A stretch of 46,537 nucleotides of DNA from contig CAJJXG010000011.1 of assembly GCA_905197045.1 (NCBI GenBank), positions 1 through 46,537 of the forward strand. The letters are read 5' to 3'. Positions 1 through 7,398 of the stretch are shown one piece after another. Both the position numbers and the translations under genes were made by a program. How positions within the stretch are numbered: the stretch's first letter is position 1; every line of letters begins with the position of its first letter. A model generated the notes under the pieces. The model saw only the letters and a list, made by a program, of their open reading frames with translations, was not told where the DNA came from and did no database searches. Origin of the DNA: an uncultured Caryophanales bacterium. Lineage in GTDB: Bacteria > Bacillota_I > Bacilli_A > RFN20 > CAG-826.

Positions 1-51
1 ATAGTGACATTTTAAATGAATAACCGTTACTGACATTTTCAATGAATAACC
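1..51 (+). repeat. IS-like terminal repeat, two direct units
   Basis: Two direct copies of a 21-bp unit (TGACATTTT-A/C-AATGAATAACC) lie at 5-25 and 31-51, 26 bp apart. The 25 bases at 1-25 match the reverse complement of 46486-46510 at 22 of 25 positions. Repeated units near an end are typical of IS21-family termini, so this is probably the edge of a mobile element lying outside the window. No transposase is present, so the family assignment is an inference. Confidence 0.55.
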
Positions 52-83
52 ACAGTTGCATTAAAATTAGCTTAAAAAAGTGC

Positions 84-112
84 TTGCAAAACGTTTTTTG
101 ATGCAATACAAT
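84..112 (+). promoter_or_regulatory. str operon promoter
   Basis: A -35 TTGCAA (84-89) and -10 TACAAT (107-112) are separated by 17 bp, predicting transcription from about 119 and a leader of about 79 nt before rpsL. The palindrome AAAACGTTTT (88-97) sits in the spacer and resembles the centre of LacI/CcpA-type operators. No regulator can be named. Confidence 0.6.
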
Positions 113-197
113 ATTTCAGCAACTGAAAAGTTCTTATTTTTTAGTGATTACTATGATACACCAGGTATTGTGTGTATGAATGAAGGAGAAAAGAAAG

Positions 198-617
198 ATG
201 CCTACTATTAATCAGTTAGTTAGACAAGGTAGAAAAACACCTACCTTTAAATCAAAAGCACCTGCACTTTTAAAAAGATTTGATTCTTTAAATAAGAAAG
301 AAAGAAATCAAAACAGTGCACAAAAGAGAGGAGTTTGCACCCGTGTTGGCACAATGACTCCTAAAAAACCAAACTCTGCTTTAAGAAAATACGCAAGAGT
401 TAAGCTCTCCAACGGATATGAAGTTACAGCTTATATCGGTGGAGAAGGACACAACTTACAAGAACACTCAACCGTTATGATTAGAGGCGGCAGAGTTAAA
501 GACCTCCCAGGTGTTAGATACCATATTATTAGAGGCTGCCTTGATTGTGCTGGTATTGAAGCTCGTAGACAAGGTAGATCTTTATACGGTACTAAAAAAC
601 CTAAAGGAAAAGAGTAA
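198..617 (+). CDS. rpsL: 30S ribosomal protein S12
   Basis: Ribosomal protein uS12 of the 30S decoding centre, 139 aa, a normal length for Bacillota. The core TPKKPNSALRK (residues 54-64) and GRVKDLPGVRYH (98-109) are intact, with lysines at the positions where streptomycin-resistance substitutions usually occur, so the protein looks wild type there. An upstream in-frame ATG at 180 exists, but AAGGAG at 184-189 lies at the right distance from ATG 198, and the S12 N-terminus MPTINQLVR begins there. First gene of the classic str operon, 15 nt before rpsG. Confidence 0.98.
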   Translation: MPTINQLVRQGRKTPTFKSKAPALLKRFDSLNKKERNQNSAQKRGVCTRVGTMTPKKPNSALRKYARVKLSNGYEVTAYIGGEGHNLQEHSTVMIRGGRVKDLPGVRYHIIRGCLDCAGIEARRQGRSLYGTKKPKGKE

Positions 618-632
618 TAAAGGAGATTAGTT

Positions 633-1103
633 ATGCCAAGAAAAGGTAGTGTTGGAAAAAGAGATGTTTTACCAGATCCAATTTATAATTCAAAATTAGT
701 CACAAGATTAATTAACAAAATTATGATTGATGGTAAAAAAGGAACAGCTCAAACAATTTTATATACTGCTTTCAAGAAAATTGAAGCAAAAACTCAAAAA
801 TCCGCTATGGATGTATTTGCTACAGCTATCAATAACATTATGCCTGAAGTTGAACTTAAGGCTAAAAGAATTGGTGCTGCTAACTACCAAGTACCAACTG
901 AAGTTAGCCCAGAAAGAAAGGTTACTTTAGGTTTAAGATGGTTAGTTAACTATGCTCGTTTAAGAAAAGAAAAATCCATGGAAGATAAACTTTGCAACGA
1001 AATCATCGATGCTGCTAATGGTACCGGTGCTAGCGTTAAGAAAAGAGAAGATACACATAAAATGGCTGAAGCTAACAAAGCTTATGCACATTATAAGTGG
1101 TAA
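633..1103 (+). CDS. rpsG: 30S ribosomal protein S7
   Basis: Ribosomal protein uS7, 156 aa, the primary 16S rRNA binder of the small-subunit head. The N-terminus MPRKGSVGKRDVLPDP and the C-terminal KREDTHKMAEANKAYAHYKW are diagnostic. The AGGAG at 621-625 supports the ATG at 633. It sits between rpsL and fusA with short spacers and no terminator, so it is co-transcribed. TGG encodes the final Trp, and nothing suggests UGA recoding. Confidence 0.98.
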   Translation: MPRKGSVGKRDVLPDPIYNSKLVTRLINKIMIDGKKGTAQTILYTAFKKIEAKTQKSAMDVFATAINNIMPEVELKAKRIGAANYQVPTEVSPERKVTLGLRWLVNYARLRKEKSMEDKLCNEIIDAANGTGASVKKREDTHKMAEANKAYAHYKW

Positions 1104-1130
1104 TCTTATTAATTATTTAGGTGAACATTT

Positions 1131-3200
1131 ATGGCTCGTGAATATGATTTAGCGCATACTCGTAATATTGGTATCATGGCTCACATTGATGCCGGTAAAA
1201 CAACCACAACAGAACGTATTTTGTTCTTCACAAACAAAATCCACAAAATTGGTGAAGTCCACGAAGGTGCTGCCACCATGGACTGGATGGTTCAAGAGCA
1301 AGAAAGAGGTATTACAATTACCTCAGCTGCAACCACATGTTTCTGGAAAGAAAATAGATTTAACATTATCGACACTCCAGGGCACGTCGATTTCACTGTT
1401 GAAGTCGAACGTTCATTAAGAGTTCTTGATGGTGCTATTACTGTTCTTGATGGAAAAAATGGTGTTGAACCTCAAACTGAAACTGTTTGGAGACAAGGTA
1501 CCAAATATAACGTTCCAAGAATCGTTTTTGTTAATAAACTTGACGCTATTGGTGCTGATTTTGAAATGTCATGGAAATCAATTCATGAAAAACTTGGTGC
1601 TAATGCACGTCCTGTTCAATACCCAATCGGTATTTCAAACACATTAAGTGGCGTTATTGATCTTGTTAAAATGGAAGGATGGGATTTCACAGATGCTAAA
1701 AATCCAAAACAAGTCCCTATTCCAGAAGAATACATGCCAAGATGTCAAGAATTAAGACAACAACTTATTGAAGATCTCGCTGGTTTTGATGATGACTTCT
1801 GTATGAAAGTTCTTGATGGTCAAGAACCAACAGTTGAAGAAATCAAAGCTGTAATTAGAAAAGCTACAATTCAAGGTAATTTCCACCCAGTTTTCTGCGG
1901 TAGTGCATATAAAAATAAAGGTGTTCAATTATTACTTGATGGTGTTATTGACTATTTACCATCCCCACTTGATATCACTCCAGCTAAAGGTACAACACCT
2001 GAAGGAAAAGAATATGTTTGTGAACCAAAAGATGACGCCCCAATGGTTGGTTTAGCATTTAAGATTGCTACTGATCCATTTGTTGGAAGACTTGCTTATG
2101 TCAGAGTCTATTCTGGTATCTTAAAATCTGGAAGTTATGTTTTAAATAGTAACAAGGGTGTTAAAGAAAGAATCGGAAGACTTGTTTTAATGCATTCTAA
2201 CCATAGACAAGAAGTTGAAGCACTTCATGCTGGTGAAATTGGTGCAATTATTGGTTTAAAGAATACCACAACTGGTGAAACACTTTGTGATGAAAACTTA
2301 GATGTAGTTCTCGAAAAGATGGAATTCCCAGAACCAGTTATCGAAGAAGCAGTCGAACCAAAAACAAAGGCTGACCAAGAAAAGATGGGCATTGCTTTAG
2401 CTAAACTCGCTGAAGAAGATCCAACATTCAAAGTCCACACAAACGAAGAAACAGGTCAAACAATTATCGCTGGTGTTGGTGAACTTCACCTCGATATTAT
2501 TGTCGATAGATTAAGAAGAGAATTTAATGTTTCTGTTAACGTTGGTAAACCACAAGTCGGCTACCGTGAAACAATTAAGAAAGTTGGAGATTGTGAAGGT
2601 AAATACATCAGACAATCCGGTGGTAGAGGTCAATATGGTCACGTTATCATTAAATTTGAACCAAACCCAGGCAAAGGCTTTGAATTTGTTAACGCTGTTG
2701 TTGGCGGAACAGTTCCAAAAGAATACATTAAGCCAACACAAGATGGTTTAATCGATGCAATGCAAAAAGGTCTTGTCGCAGGTTATCCAGCAATTGATAT
2801 TAAAGCTACACTTCATGATGGTTCTTACCACGATGTTGATAGTAGTGAAGCCGCCTATAAGATTGCAGCTAGTATGGCGTTAAAAGAAGCTGCTAAAAAA
2901 TGTGATCCAGTAATTCTTGAACCAATTATGAAGGTTGAAGTTACAGTCCCAGAACAATACTATGGTGATGTTATTGGTGATATTAGCCGCAGAAGAGGTC
3001 AAATGACTGGTGAATCACAAAGAGGAAATGCAAAAATCGTTGAAGCTGAAGTACCACTTGCAGAAATGTTTGGTTACGTCACCGATTTACGTTCATTTAC
3101 TCAAGGTAGAGGTAGTTACTCTATGGAGTTTGATCACTTTGGAGAATGCCCAAAATTCATTCAAGAAGAGATTATTAAAAAGAGTGGAGTTAACAACTAA
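1131..3200 (+). CDS. fusA: Elongation factor G
   Basis: Ribosomal translocase EF-G, a GTPase acting in the cytoplasm with the ribosome, 689 aa (normal length). Visible are the P-loop AHIDAGKTTTTE near residue 17, the switch region ERGITITSAA, the DTPGHVDF motif and NKLDAIGAD for guanine recognition. Domain IV/V sequence such as GRGQYGHVIIKFEP and DISRRRGQMTGE follows. Third gene of the str operon, 27 nt after rpsG. No second EF-G paralogue is seen here. Confidence 0.98.
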   Translation: MAREYDLAHTRNIGIMAHIDAGKTTTTERILFFTNKIHKIGEVHEGAATMDWMVQEQERGITITSAATTCFWKENRFNIIDTPGHVDFTVEVERSLRVLDGAITVLDGKNGVEPQTETVWRQGTKYNVPRIVFVNKLDAIGADFEMSWKSIHEKLGANARPVQYPIGISNTLSGVIDLVKMEGWDFTDAKNPKQVPIPEEYMPRCQELRQQLIEDLAGFDDDFCMKVLDGQEPTVEEIKAVIRKATIQGNFHPVFCGSAYKNKGVQLLLDGVIDYLPSPLDITPAKGTTPEGKEYVCEPKDDAPMVGLAFKIATDPFVGRLAYVRVYSGILKSGSYVLNSNKGVKERIGRLVLMHSNHRQEVEALHAGEIGAIIGLKNTTTGETLCDENLDVVLEKMEFPEPVIEEAVEPKTKADQEKMGIALAKLAEEDPTFKVHTNEETGQTIIAGVGELHLDIIVDRLRREFNVSVNVGKPQVGYRETIKKVGDCEGKYIRQSGGRGQYGHVIIKFEPNPGKGFEFVNAVVGGTVPKEYIKPTQDGLIDAMQKGLVAGYPAIDIKATLHDGSYHDVDSSEAAYKIAASMALKEAAKKCDPVILEPIMKVEVTVPEQYYGDVIGDISRRRGQMTGESQRGNAKIVEAEVPLAEMFGYVTDLRSFTQGRGSYSMEFDHFGECPKFIQEEIIKKSGVNN

Positions 3201-3213
3201 TTTAAGGCTTTAA

Positions 3214-3244
3214 TGATTACGATAAATATTGATAAACGTAATCA
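3214..3244 (+). other. Inverted repeat between fusA and tuf
   Basis: TGATTACG (3214-3221) and CGTAATCA (3237-3244) form 8-bp arms around a 15-nt A+T-rich loop. There is no T-run, so a normal terminator is unlikely. It may be an mRNA processing or stability hairpin separating fusA from the more highly expressed tuf. Confidence 0.35.
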
Positions 3245-3302
3245 ATTTAAGTAAAATATTTACATTGCGAAAGCTATTTATTCTAGGAGGAAAAAATTAC
3301 TT

Positions 3303-4487
3303 ATGGCAAAAGAGAAATTTGATAGAAGTAAGGTCCATATGAACATTGGTACCATTGGACACGTTGACCATGGTAAAACAACATTAACTGCTGCTATCAC
3401 ACACGTCCTTTCCAAACAAGGTTTTGCAAAATCAATGGATTATGATCAAATTGATGCTGCACCAGAAGAAAAGGCAAGAGGTATTACAATTAATACTGCT
3501 CACGTTGAATATCAAACTGCAAAAAGACACTATGCACACGTTGACTGTCCAGGGCACGCTGACTATGTTAAGAACATGATCACTGGTGCTGCACAAATGG
3601 ATGGTGCAATCCTTGTTGTTGCTGCTACAGATGGTGTTATGCCACAAACAAGAGAACACATCCTTCTTGCTAGACAAGTTGGAGTCCCATATATTGTTGT
3701 TTTCTTAAATAAATGTGACTTAGTCGAAGATCCAGAACTCATTGATCTCGTTGAAATGGATGTCAGAGACTTATTAACAAAATACGGATTCCCAGGAGAT
3801 ACTACACCTATTATCAGAGGTAGTGCTAGAAAAGCTCTTGATGGTGATCCAGAAGCTGAAAAAGCAATTCTCCAATTAATGGATACTGTTGATAGCTATA
3901 TCCCAGATCCACAAAGAGAAACAGATAAACCATTCTTAATGCCAATCGAAGACGTTCTCACCATTACTGGTAGAGGTACAGTCGTCACTGGTAGAGTTGA
4001 AAGAGGTACTGTTAAACTCAACGATCCTGTTGAAATTGTTGGTATTAAACCTACAAAATCATCAGTTGTTACTGGTATCGAAATGTTCAGAAAAACACTC
4101 GATTATGCAGAAGCTGGCGATAACGCAGGTATCCTTTTAAGAGGTGTCAACAGAGACGAAGTTGTTAGAGGACAAGTTCTTGCTAAACCAGGATCAATTA
4201 CTCCACACAGCAAATTTACATGTCAATGTTATATTCTTACAAAAGAAGAAGGTGGAAGACATACTGCTTTCTTAAGCAACTATAGACCACAATTCTACTT
4301 CCACACAACTGATATTACTGGTACAATCACTCTTCCAGCAGGAACAGAAATGGTTATGCCAGGTGATAACGTTTCATTCACAGTTGAACTTATCCACCCA
4401 GTTGCAGTTGAAAAAGGTACCAAATTCTCCATCCGTGAAGGTGGTAGAACAGTTGGTGCTGGTACAGTTAGCGAAATTATTAAATAG
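3303..4487 (+). CDS. tuf: Elongation factor Tu
   Basis: EF-Tu, 394 aa, the GTPase that delivers aminoacyl-tRNA to the ribosome. The P-loop GHVDHGKTTL (near residues 19-28), ARGITINTAH effector loop, DCPGHADYVKNM and NKCD guanine motif are intact, followed by the beta-barrel domains 2 and 3 (for example GRGTVVTGRVERG). The strong AGGAGG at 3285-3290 precedes the ATG by 12 nt, slightly longer than usual. A hairpin lies in the 102-nt gap after fusA, and a terminator follows the gene. Confidence 0.98.
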   Translation: MAKEKFDRSKVHMNIGTIGHVDHGKTTLTAAITHVLSKQGFAKSMDYDQIDAAPEEKARGITINTAHVEYQTAKRHYAHVDCPGHADYVKNMITGAAQMDGAILVVAATDGVMPQTREHILLARQVGVPYIVVFLNKCDLVEDPELIDLVEMDVRDLLTKYGFPGDTTPIIRGSARKALDGDPEAEKAILQLMDTVDSYIPDPQRETDKPFLMPIEDVLTITGRGTVVTGRVERGTVKLNDPVEIVGIKPTKSSVVTGIEMFRKTLDYAEAGDNAGILLRGVNRDEVVRGQVLAKPGSITPHSKFTCQCYILTKEEGGRHTAFLSNYRPQFYFHTTDITGTITLPAGTEMVMPGDNVSFTVELIHPVAVEKGTKFSIREGGRTVGAGTVSEIIK

Positions 4488-4515
4488 TTTCGAATCTGTA
4501 TTAAGATTGACTCAT

Positions 4516-4543
4516 AAAGGTTGTCCAAAGGGCAACCTTTTTT
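4516..4543 (+). terminator. Rho-independent terminator after tuf
   Basis: AAAGGTTGTCC (4516-4526) pairs with GGGCAACCTTT (4530-4540) around an AAA loop: an 11-bp stem with one T-G wobble, followed by TTT. It ends the str operon before the foreign-looking segment. Confidence 0.85.
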
Positions 4544-4571
4544 CATTTGTTTAGGAAATTACGGCGGTCAT

Positions 4572-4579
4572 GCTATAAT
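4572..4579 (+). promoter_or_regulatory. Extended -10 promoter for lipoprotein gene
   Basis: TATAAT at 4574-4579 sits in the sequence ATGCTATAAT, so it has TG at 4571-4572 and is a consensus extended -10. No convincing -35 exists at 16-18 bp. The transcript would start near 4586. Downstream, TTGCAGT (4630-4636) and ACTGCAA (4652-4658) are inverted 7-bp arms that could be an operator or leader hairpin. Confidence 0.5.
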
Positions 4580-4677
4580 AAAAAAGTAAATAGTGTCTGG
4601 TTGCGGGATAAAATCATATTTTTTCAACGTTGCAGTAAAAGTTACACATAAACTGCAATTTTGGTGGAGGTTTAGTA

Positions 4678-5907
4678 ATGAAAAAGAAACTGCTTGCATT
4701 CATAACGGCGGCAATGAGCGTTGTTTTCGCGTTTTCTCTTGCGGCTTGCAACGGCGGCAACGAAACTACGGGCGGGAACGGCACGCATACGCATACTTAT
4801 TCGGAGCAATGGTCGCATAACGATAGCGAGCATTGGCGCACCTGCACGGGCGCGAACTGCGACGAGGTAATCGACAAAGCCGCGCATACTTGGGATAACG
4901 GCAATATAACGAAAGAGCCGACCTGCACGGCAAATGGCGAAATGACTTATACCTGCACCGTATGTAAGGCGACAAAAACGGAAGAAATTGCAACAACAGA
5001 CCATACCTTTTCTGAAAAATGGGAAAGCGACGACACTCATCATTGGCACAAGTGTATCAACTGCGACGAGATAAGCGGTAAAGCGGAACATTCGTATAAT
5101 GCGGACGGCGTTTGCGTGTGCGGTTATAGGGCTATACCAGAAGAGACTCTCCCTACTACGTTGAATGAACTTATGCAAGAGGGTAACGAAAAGTATCAGG
5201 CAGTCGTCGTTAAAACATTGAACGACCATTTGCTCGAAGATATGCTATATAACACACTTAGCAGCAATTACAATTTAAATAGCGTTCAAATCGATCAATG
5301 GGAAATCGTTGATAGCGATAAAAACGGTATTATCGATTCCATAAAACTACATTTCTTCTACGATAACGCATTAATTTCGATGCTTTACAGAATATCTTGC
5401 GTTGAACCTAAAACGGAAATAACTTTACAGGATTTGTTAACCGAAAAGCCTGACGCCGCAAAACTTGACGAAGCATTCGACAGAGGAACTTCTTATGTCA
5501 ACAGCGCCAAATATTCTATTGAATATGCTTTTGGTTATAATCCTACAATACAGGAGATGCGAAAAGTATTGTTAAATGCGGTCAATGAGAAACTTGCGAA
5601 TGACGGCATTATCTCTGCGGTTGACGTGAACACCCGCTCATTTATTATAAGAGATGATTGGTCTACGGAAGATACAACATTAGGGAAGGCAAGACGAATA
5701 GTGGTTATGAATTTAACAGAGAACGGCTATGAAGAAATTGCCATAATAATTCAAGAAGCGCTAACCGACAATGATGATGCAAAACTGATACAAAACTTAA
5801 ACGCGGGCAAATACAAAGTTATAAGTGAAGCAAAACGCGGCAAATTTACGGGCGTACTTCTGAAAGCCGAAGTGTCCGAAAATGGCGGCATGGTAACAAC
5901 GGATTAA
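4678..5907 (+). CDS. Cys/His-repeat lipoprotein, foreign composition
   Basis: Predicted secreted lipoprotein of 409 aa. A basic N-terminus and hydrophobic core end in lipobox LAAC (Cys24). Residues 37-152 hold two similar modules (HTYSEQW...HW..C...CDE and HTFSEKW...HW..C..CDE) with the pairs C56/C61, C93/C96, C126/C129 and C146/C148. These look like small metal- or disulfide-stabilised units, seen in lipoproteins of gut Clostridia. Residues from about 155 to the end form an acidic domain I do not recognise. GGAGG at 4666-4670 supports the start. Base and codon use (GCG, GGC, CGC codons; 4741-4800 is 60% G+C by count) differ sharply from neighbours, indicating recent transfer. Function unknown. 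Confidence 0.8.
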   Translation: MKKKLLAFITAAMSVVFAFSLAACNGGNETTGGNGTHTHTYSEQWSHNDSEHWRTCTGANCDEVIDKAAHTWDNGNITKEPTCTANGEMTYTCTVCKATKTEEIATTDHTFSEKWESDDTHHWHKCINCDEISGKAEHSYNADGVCVCGYRAIPEETLPTTLNELMQEGNEKYQAVVVKTLNDHLLEDMLYNTLSSNYNLNSVQIDQWEIVDSDKNGIIDSIKLHFFYDNALISMLYRISCVEPKTEITLQDLLTEKPDAAKLDEAFDRGTSYVNSAKYSIEYAFGYNPTIQEMRKVLLNAVNEKLANDGIISAVDVNTRSFIIRDDWSTEDTTLGKARRIVVMNLTENGYEEIAIIIQEALTDNDDAKLIQNLNAGKYKVISEAKRGKFTGVLLKAEVSENGGMVTTD

Positions 5908-5968
5908 GCCGCCGCAAGCACACAAAAGACAAAGAGAAAACCGAAGAAAATTAAATAACAAAGTCAAG

Positions 5969-5999
5969 GCGTTCACGCACAAAAACGTGAGCGCTTTTT
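5969..5999 (+). terminator. Rho-independent terminator after lipoprotein gene
   Basis: GCGTTCACG (5969-5977) pairs with CGTGAGCGC (5986-5994), 9 bp with one T-G wobble and an 8-nt loop, then TTTTT. With the upstream promoter it makes the lipoprotein a self-contained one-gene cassette. Confidence 0.85.
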
Positions 6000-6010
6000 C
6001 ATTATTCATC

Positions 6011-6102
6011 CTATAAAATCTAGCGGGGTTTCCTGGTGTGGTGGAAAAAAATCTATAAAATTAAGCGGTGACTGATTGCTTCGCTTTATTATCTTTTTCC
6101 AC
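6011..6102. repeat. Direct repeat and nested inverted repeat
   Basis: CTATAAAAT-CT-AGCGG (6011-6026) recurs as CTATAAAAT-TA-AGCGG (6053-6068), 14 of 16 identical. The second copy lies inside a two-tier inverted repeat: GTGGAAAAA (6041-6049) with TTTTTCCAC (6094-6102), and AAGCG (6063-6067) with CGCTT (6081-6085). This could be a remnant of a tiny mobile element or a structured RNA. Its identity is unknown. Confidence 0.35.
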
Positions 6103-6198
6103 AAAGCTATAACAAAATGTAGGTTTCTATACGATTAAAACGCCTTTCATGCCAAAATAAGACCAAAAAACTTGGATATTATAAAACACACGAGTTAT

Positions 6199-6396
6199 TT
6201 ATTTAAATGGTACAAGTGATGCTAATGTGGAAAGAATAGGCGCATCAATTTTAATCATATAAAAATCTGCATCCTTATTCGATAATTGTATTTCCATCCA
6301 ATTTTTTATCTAATCATTTGATTTAATAGAAACCATGATAAATATACTTTCATAAATTAATTGTGTTTTATTAGTTTCTGTTATGTCAAAGAACAC
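6199..6396 (-). pseudogene. Remnant C-terminal gene fragment with amber stop
   Basis: Reading leftwards from GTG at 6396, one frame runs through protein-like sequence to a TAA at 6201-6199, broken only by a TAG at 6312-6310. The parts are VFFDITETNKTQLIYESIF... before the stop and MEIQLSNKDADFYMIKIDAP...LASLVPFK after it (ATG at 6297). No ribosome site or promoter precedes it; the ZIP gene terminator abuts its 5' side. This looks like the surviving C-terminus of a displaced gene. The family is not recognised. It may be chance, but amino-acid texture across both sides of the stop argues against that. Confidence 0.45.
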
Positions 6397-6397
6397 T

Positions 6398-6437
6398 GAA
6401 AAAAAATAAAAACTCCTTTCACTAATATAAAGGAGTT
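6398..6437 (-). terminator. Rho-independent terminator after ZIP gene
   Basis: AACTCCTTT (6411-6419) and AAAGGAGTT (6429-6437) form a 9-bp stem with a 9-nt loop. On the minus strand it is followed by a long T-rich run (A-run at 6398-6410), which places it correctly for the gene ending at 6478. Confidence 0.8.
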
Positions 6438-6477
6438 AATTAAGGAAAAATTAAAAAATATTTTAACTTTTTAAAAA

Positions 6478-7314
6478 TTAATGATGAGAAAATGAAAATA
6501 CTAAAATTCCACAAATGACTATTCCAAGTAAAATATATAAAAATGTGAATTTAGATTTATATTCTTTAAATACTTGTGGAAGTAATTCGATAAACAGAAC
6601 ATATAACAAACTTCCCGAAGAAATAGCAAAAATTGTTCCAAGAAATACTTCATTTATTGAGATTGTTGAAATGAAATAACCACAAATTGCAAAAACATAA
6701 GCTGGTAGAGCACTCAAAGTTGTTAAAAGAAGCGAAAATTTAAATGATTTATTTGAGTGTAAAAAAGAATTACACATTGTAAAACCAATCAAAAAGTTAT
6801 GTATTAATAAGATAACACTCATTATTATTCCTTGATAAGGAATGGTAGAACCTGGTGAGTTGAAGTTGATGCCTAAAGATAGTCCTTCAGGTATATTATG
6901 AATAGATATTGCAAGTAAAAAGATAAAAGAAGCTAGAAGAATGGAATTATTGTTAAAAACTTCTGTTGAATGAGCATGATCAACACAATCTTCATCATCG
7001 TTTTTATCGTGTTCATGGTGATGTGATAATTTATGTAAACCTTCATGCATTAAAAAGAAAATCAAACCAACACCACCAATAATTAAAAGAGTGTATAGTG
7101 CTCCAAGCAAATTATCACTAATTCCGTTTTGAAAGTGTTCGACAGCTTCAATAATTAACTCAAAAAATAGTAGAGCAATGATTCCTCCAACAGAAAAGTT
7201 TTGGAAAAAGTTAAAAACTTCTTTTCTTTTGTTTGAGACAAATTTAGAAAATATTGCCCCAATGAAAGTTGCCCCAATTGTGCCAAAAGCACTTAAAATA
7301 AACATATAAATCAT
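6478..7314 (-). CDS. ZIP family divalent metal transporter
   Basis: Polytopic membrane protein of 278 aa, likely moving Zn2+ or another divalent metal across the cytoplasmic membrane. The ZIP signature HNIPEG is at residues 139-144 in the predicted fourth helix. A His/Asp-rich cytoplasmic loop (about 90-115: HKLSHHHEHDKNDDED) precedes it, as in other ZIPs. The partner motif in the next helix reads IHNFLIG rather than the usual HE-x-P-x-E, so specificity or direction may differ. Starts at Met1, with Met4 a possible alternative. A TATAAT lies 14 nt upstream of the ATG, giving a very short leader without a Shine-Dalgarno. Confidence 0.85.
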   Translation of the reverse strand: MIYMFILSAFGTIGATFIGAIFSKFVSNKRKEVFNFFQNFSVGGIIALLFFELIIEAVEHFQNGISDNLLGALYTLLIIGGVGLIFFLMHEGLHKLSHHHEHDKNDDEDCVDHAHSTEVFNNNSILLASFIFLLAISIHNIPEGLSLGINFNSPGSTIPYQGIIMSVILLIHNFLIGFTMCNSFLHSNKSFKFSLLLTTLSALPAYVFAICGYFISTISINEVFLGTIFAISSGSLLYVLFIELLPQVFKEYKSKFTFLYILLGIVICGILVFSFSHH

Positions 7315-7386
7315 AGATACAATGCCAAATTATATATTTTTTGAAATAAAAATCAACATTAGTGCACATTTTGGCGAATTTAATGC

Positions 7387-7392
7387 TAAAAT
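7387..7392 (+). promoter_or_regulatory. Leaderless -10 box for flavoprotein gene
   Basis: TGC-TAAAAT: an extended -10 (TAAAAT at 7387-7392) ends 6 nt before the ATG at 7399, so transcription should begin at or next to the start codon. There is no Shine-Dalgarno. Confidence 0.55.
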
Positions 7393-7398
7393 TTAAGT

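Noticed and set aside
180..197. Upstream ATG of rpsL at 180
   Set aside because: It would place the SD inside the gene and add residues not found in S12.
4672..5229. 185-codon minus-strand frame opposite the lipoprotein gene
   Set aside because: Caused by high G+C in the sense gene. Sense strand has lipobox, SD and terminator; antisense has none.
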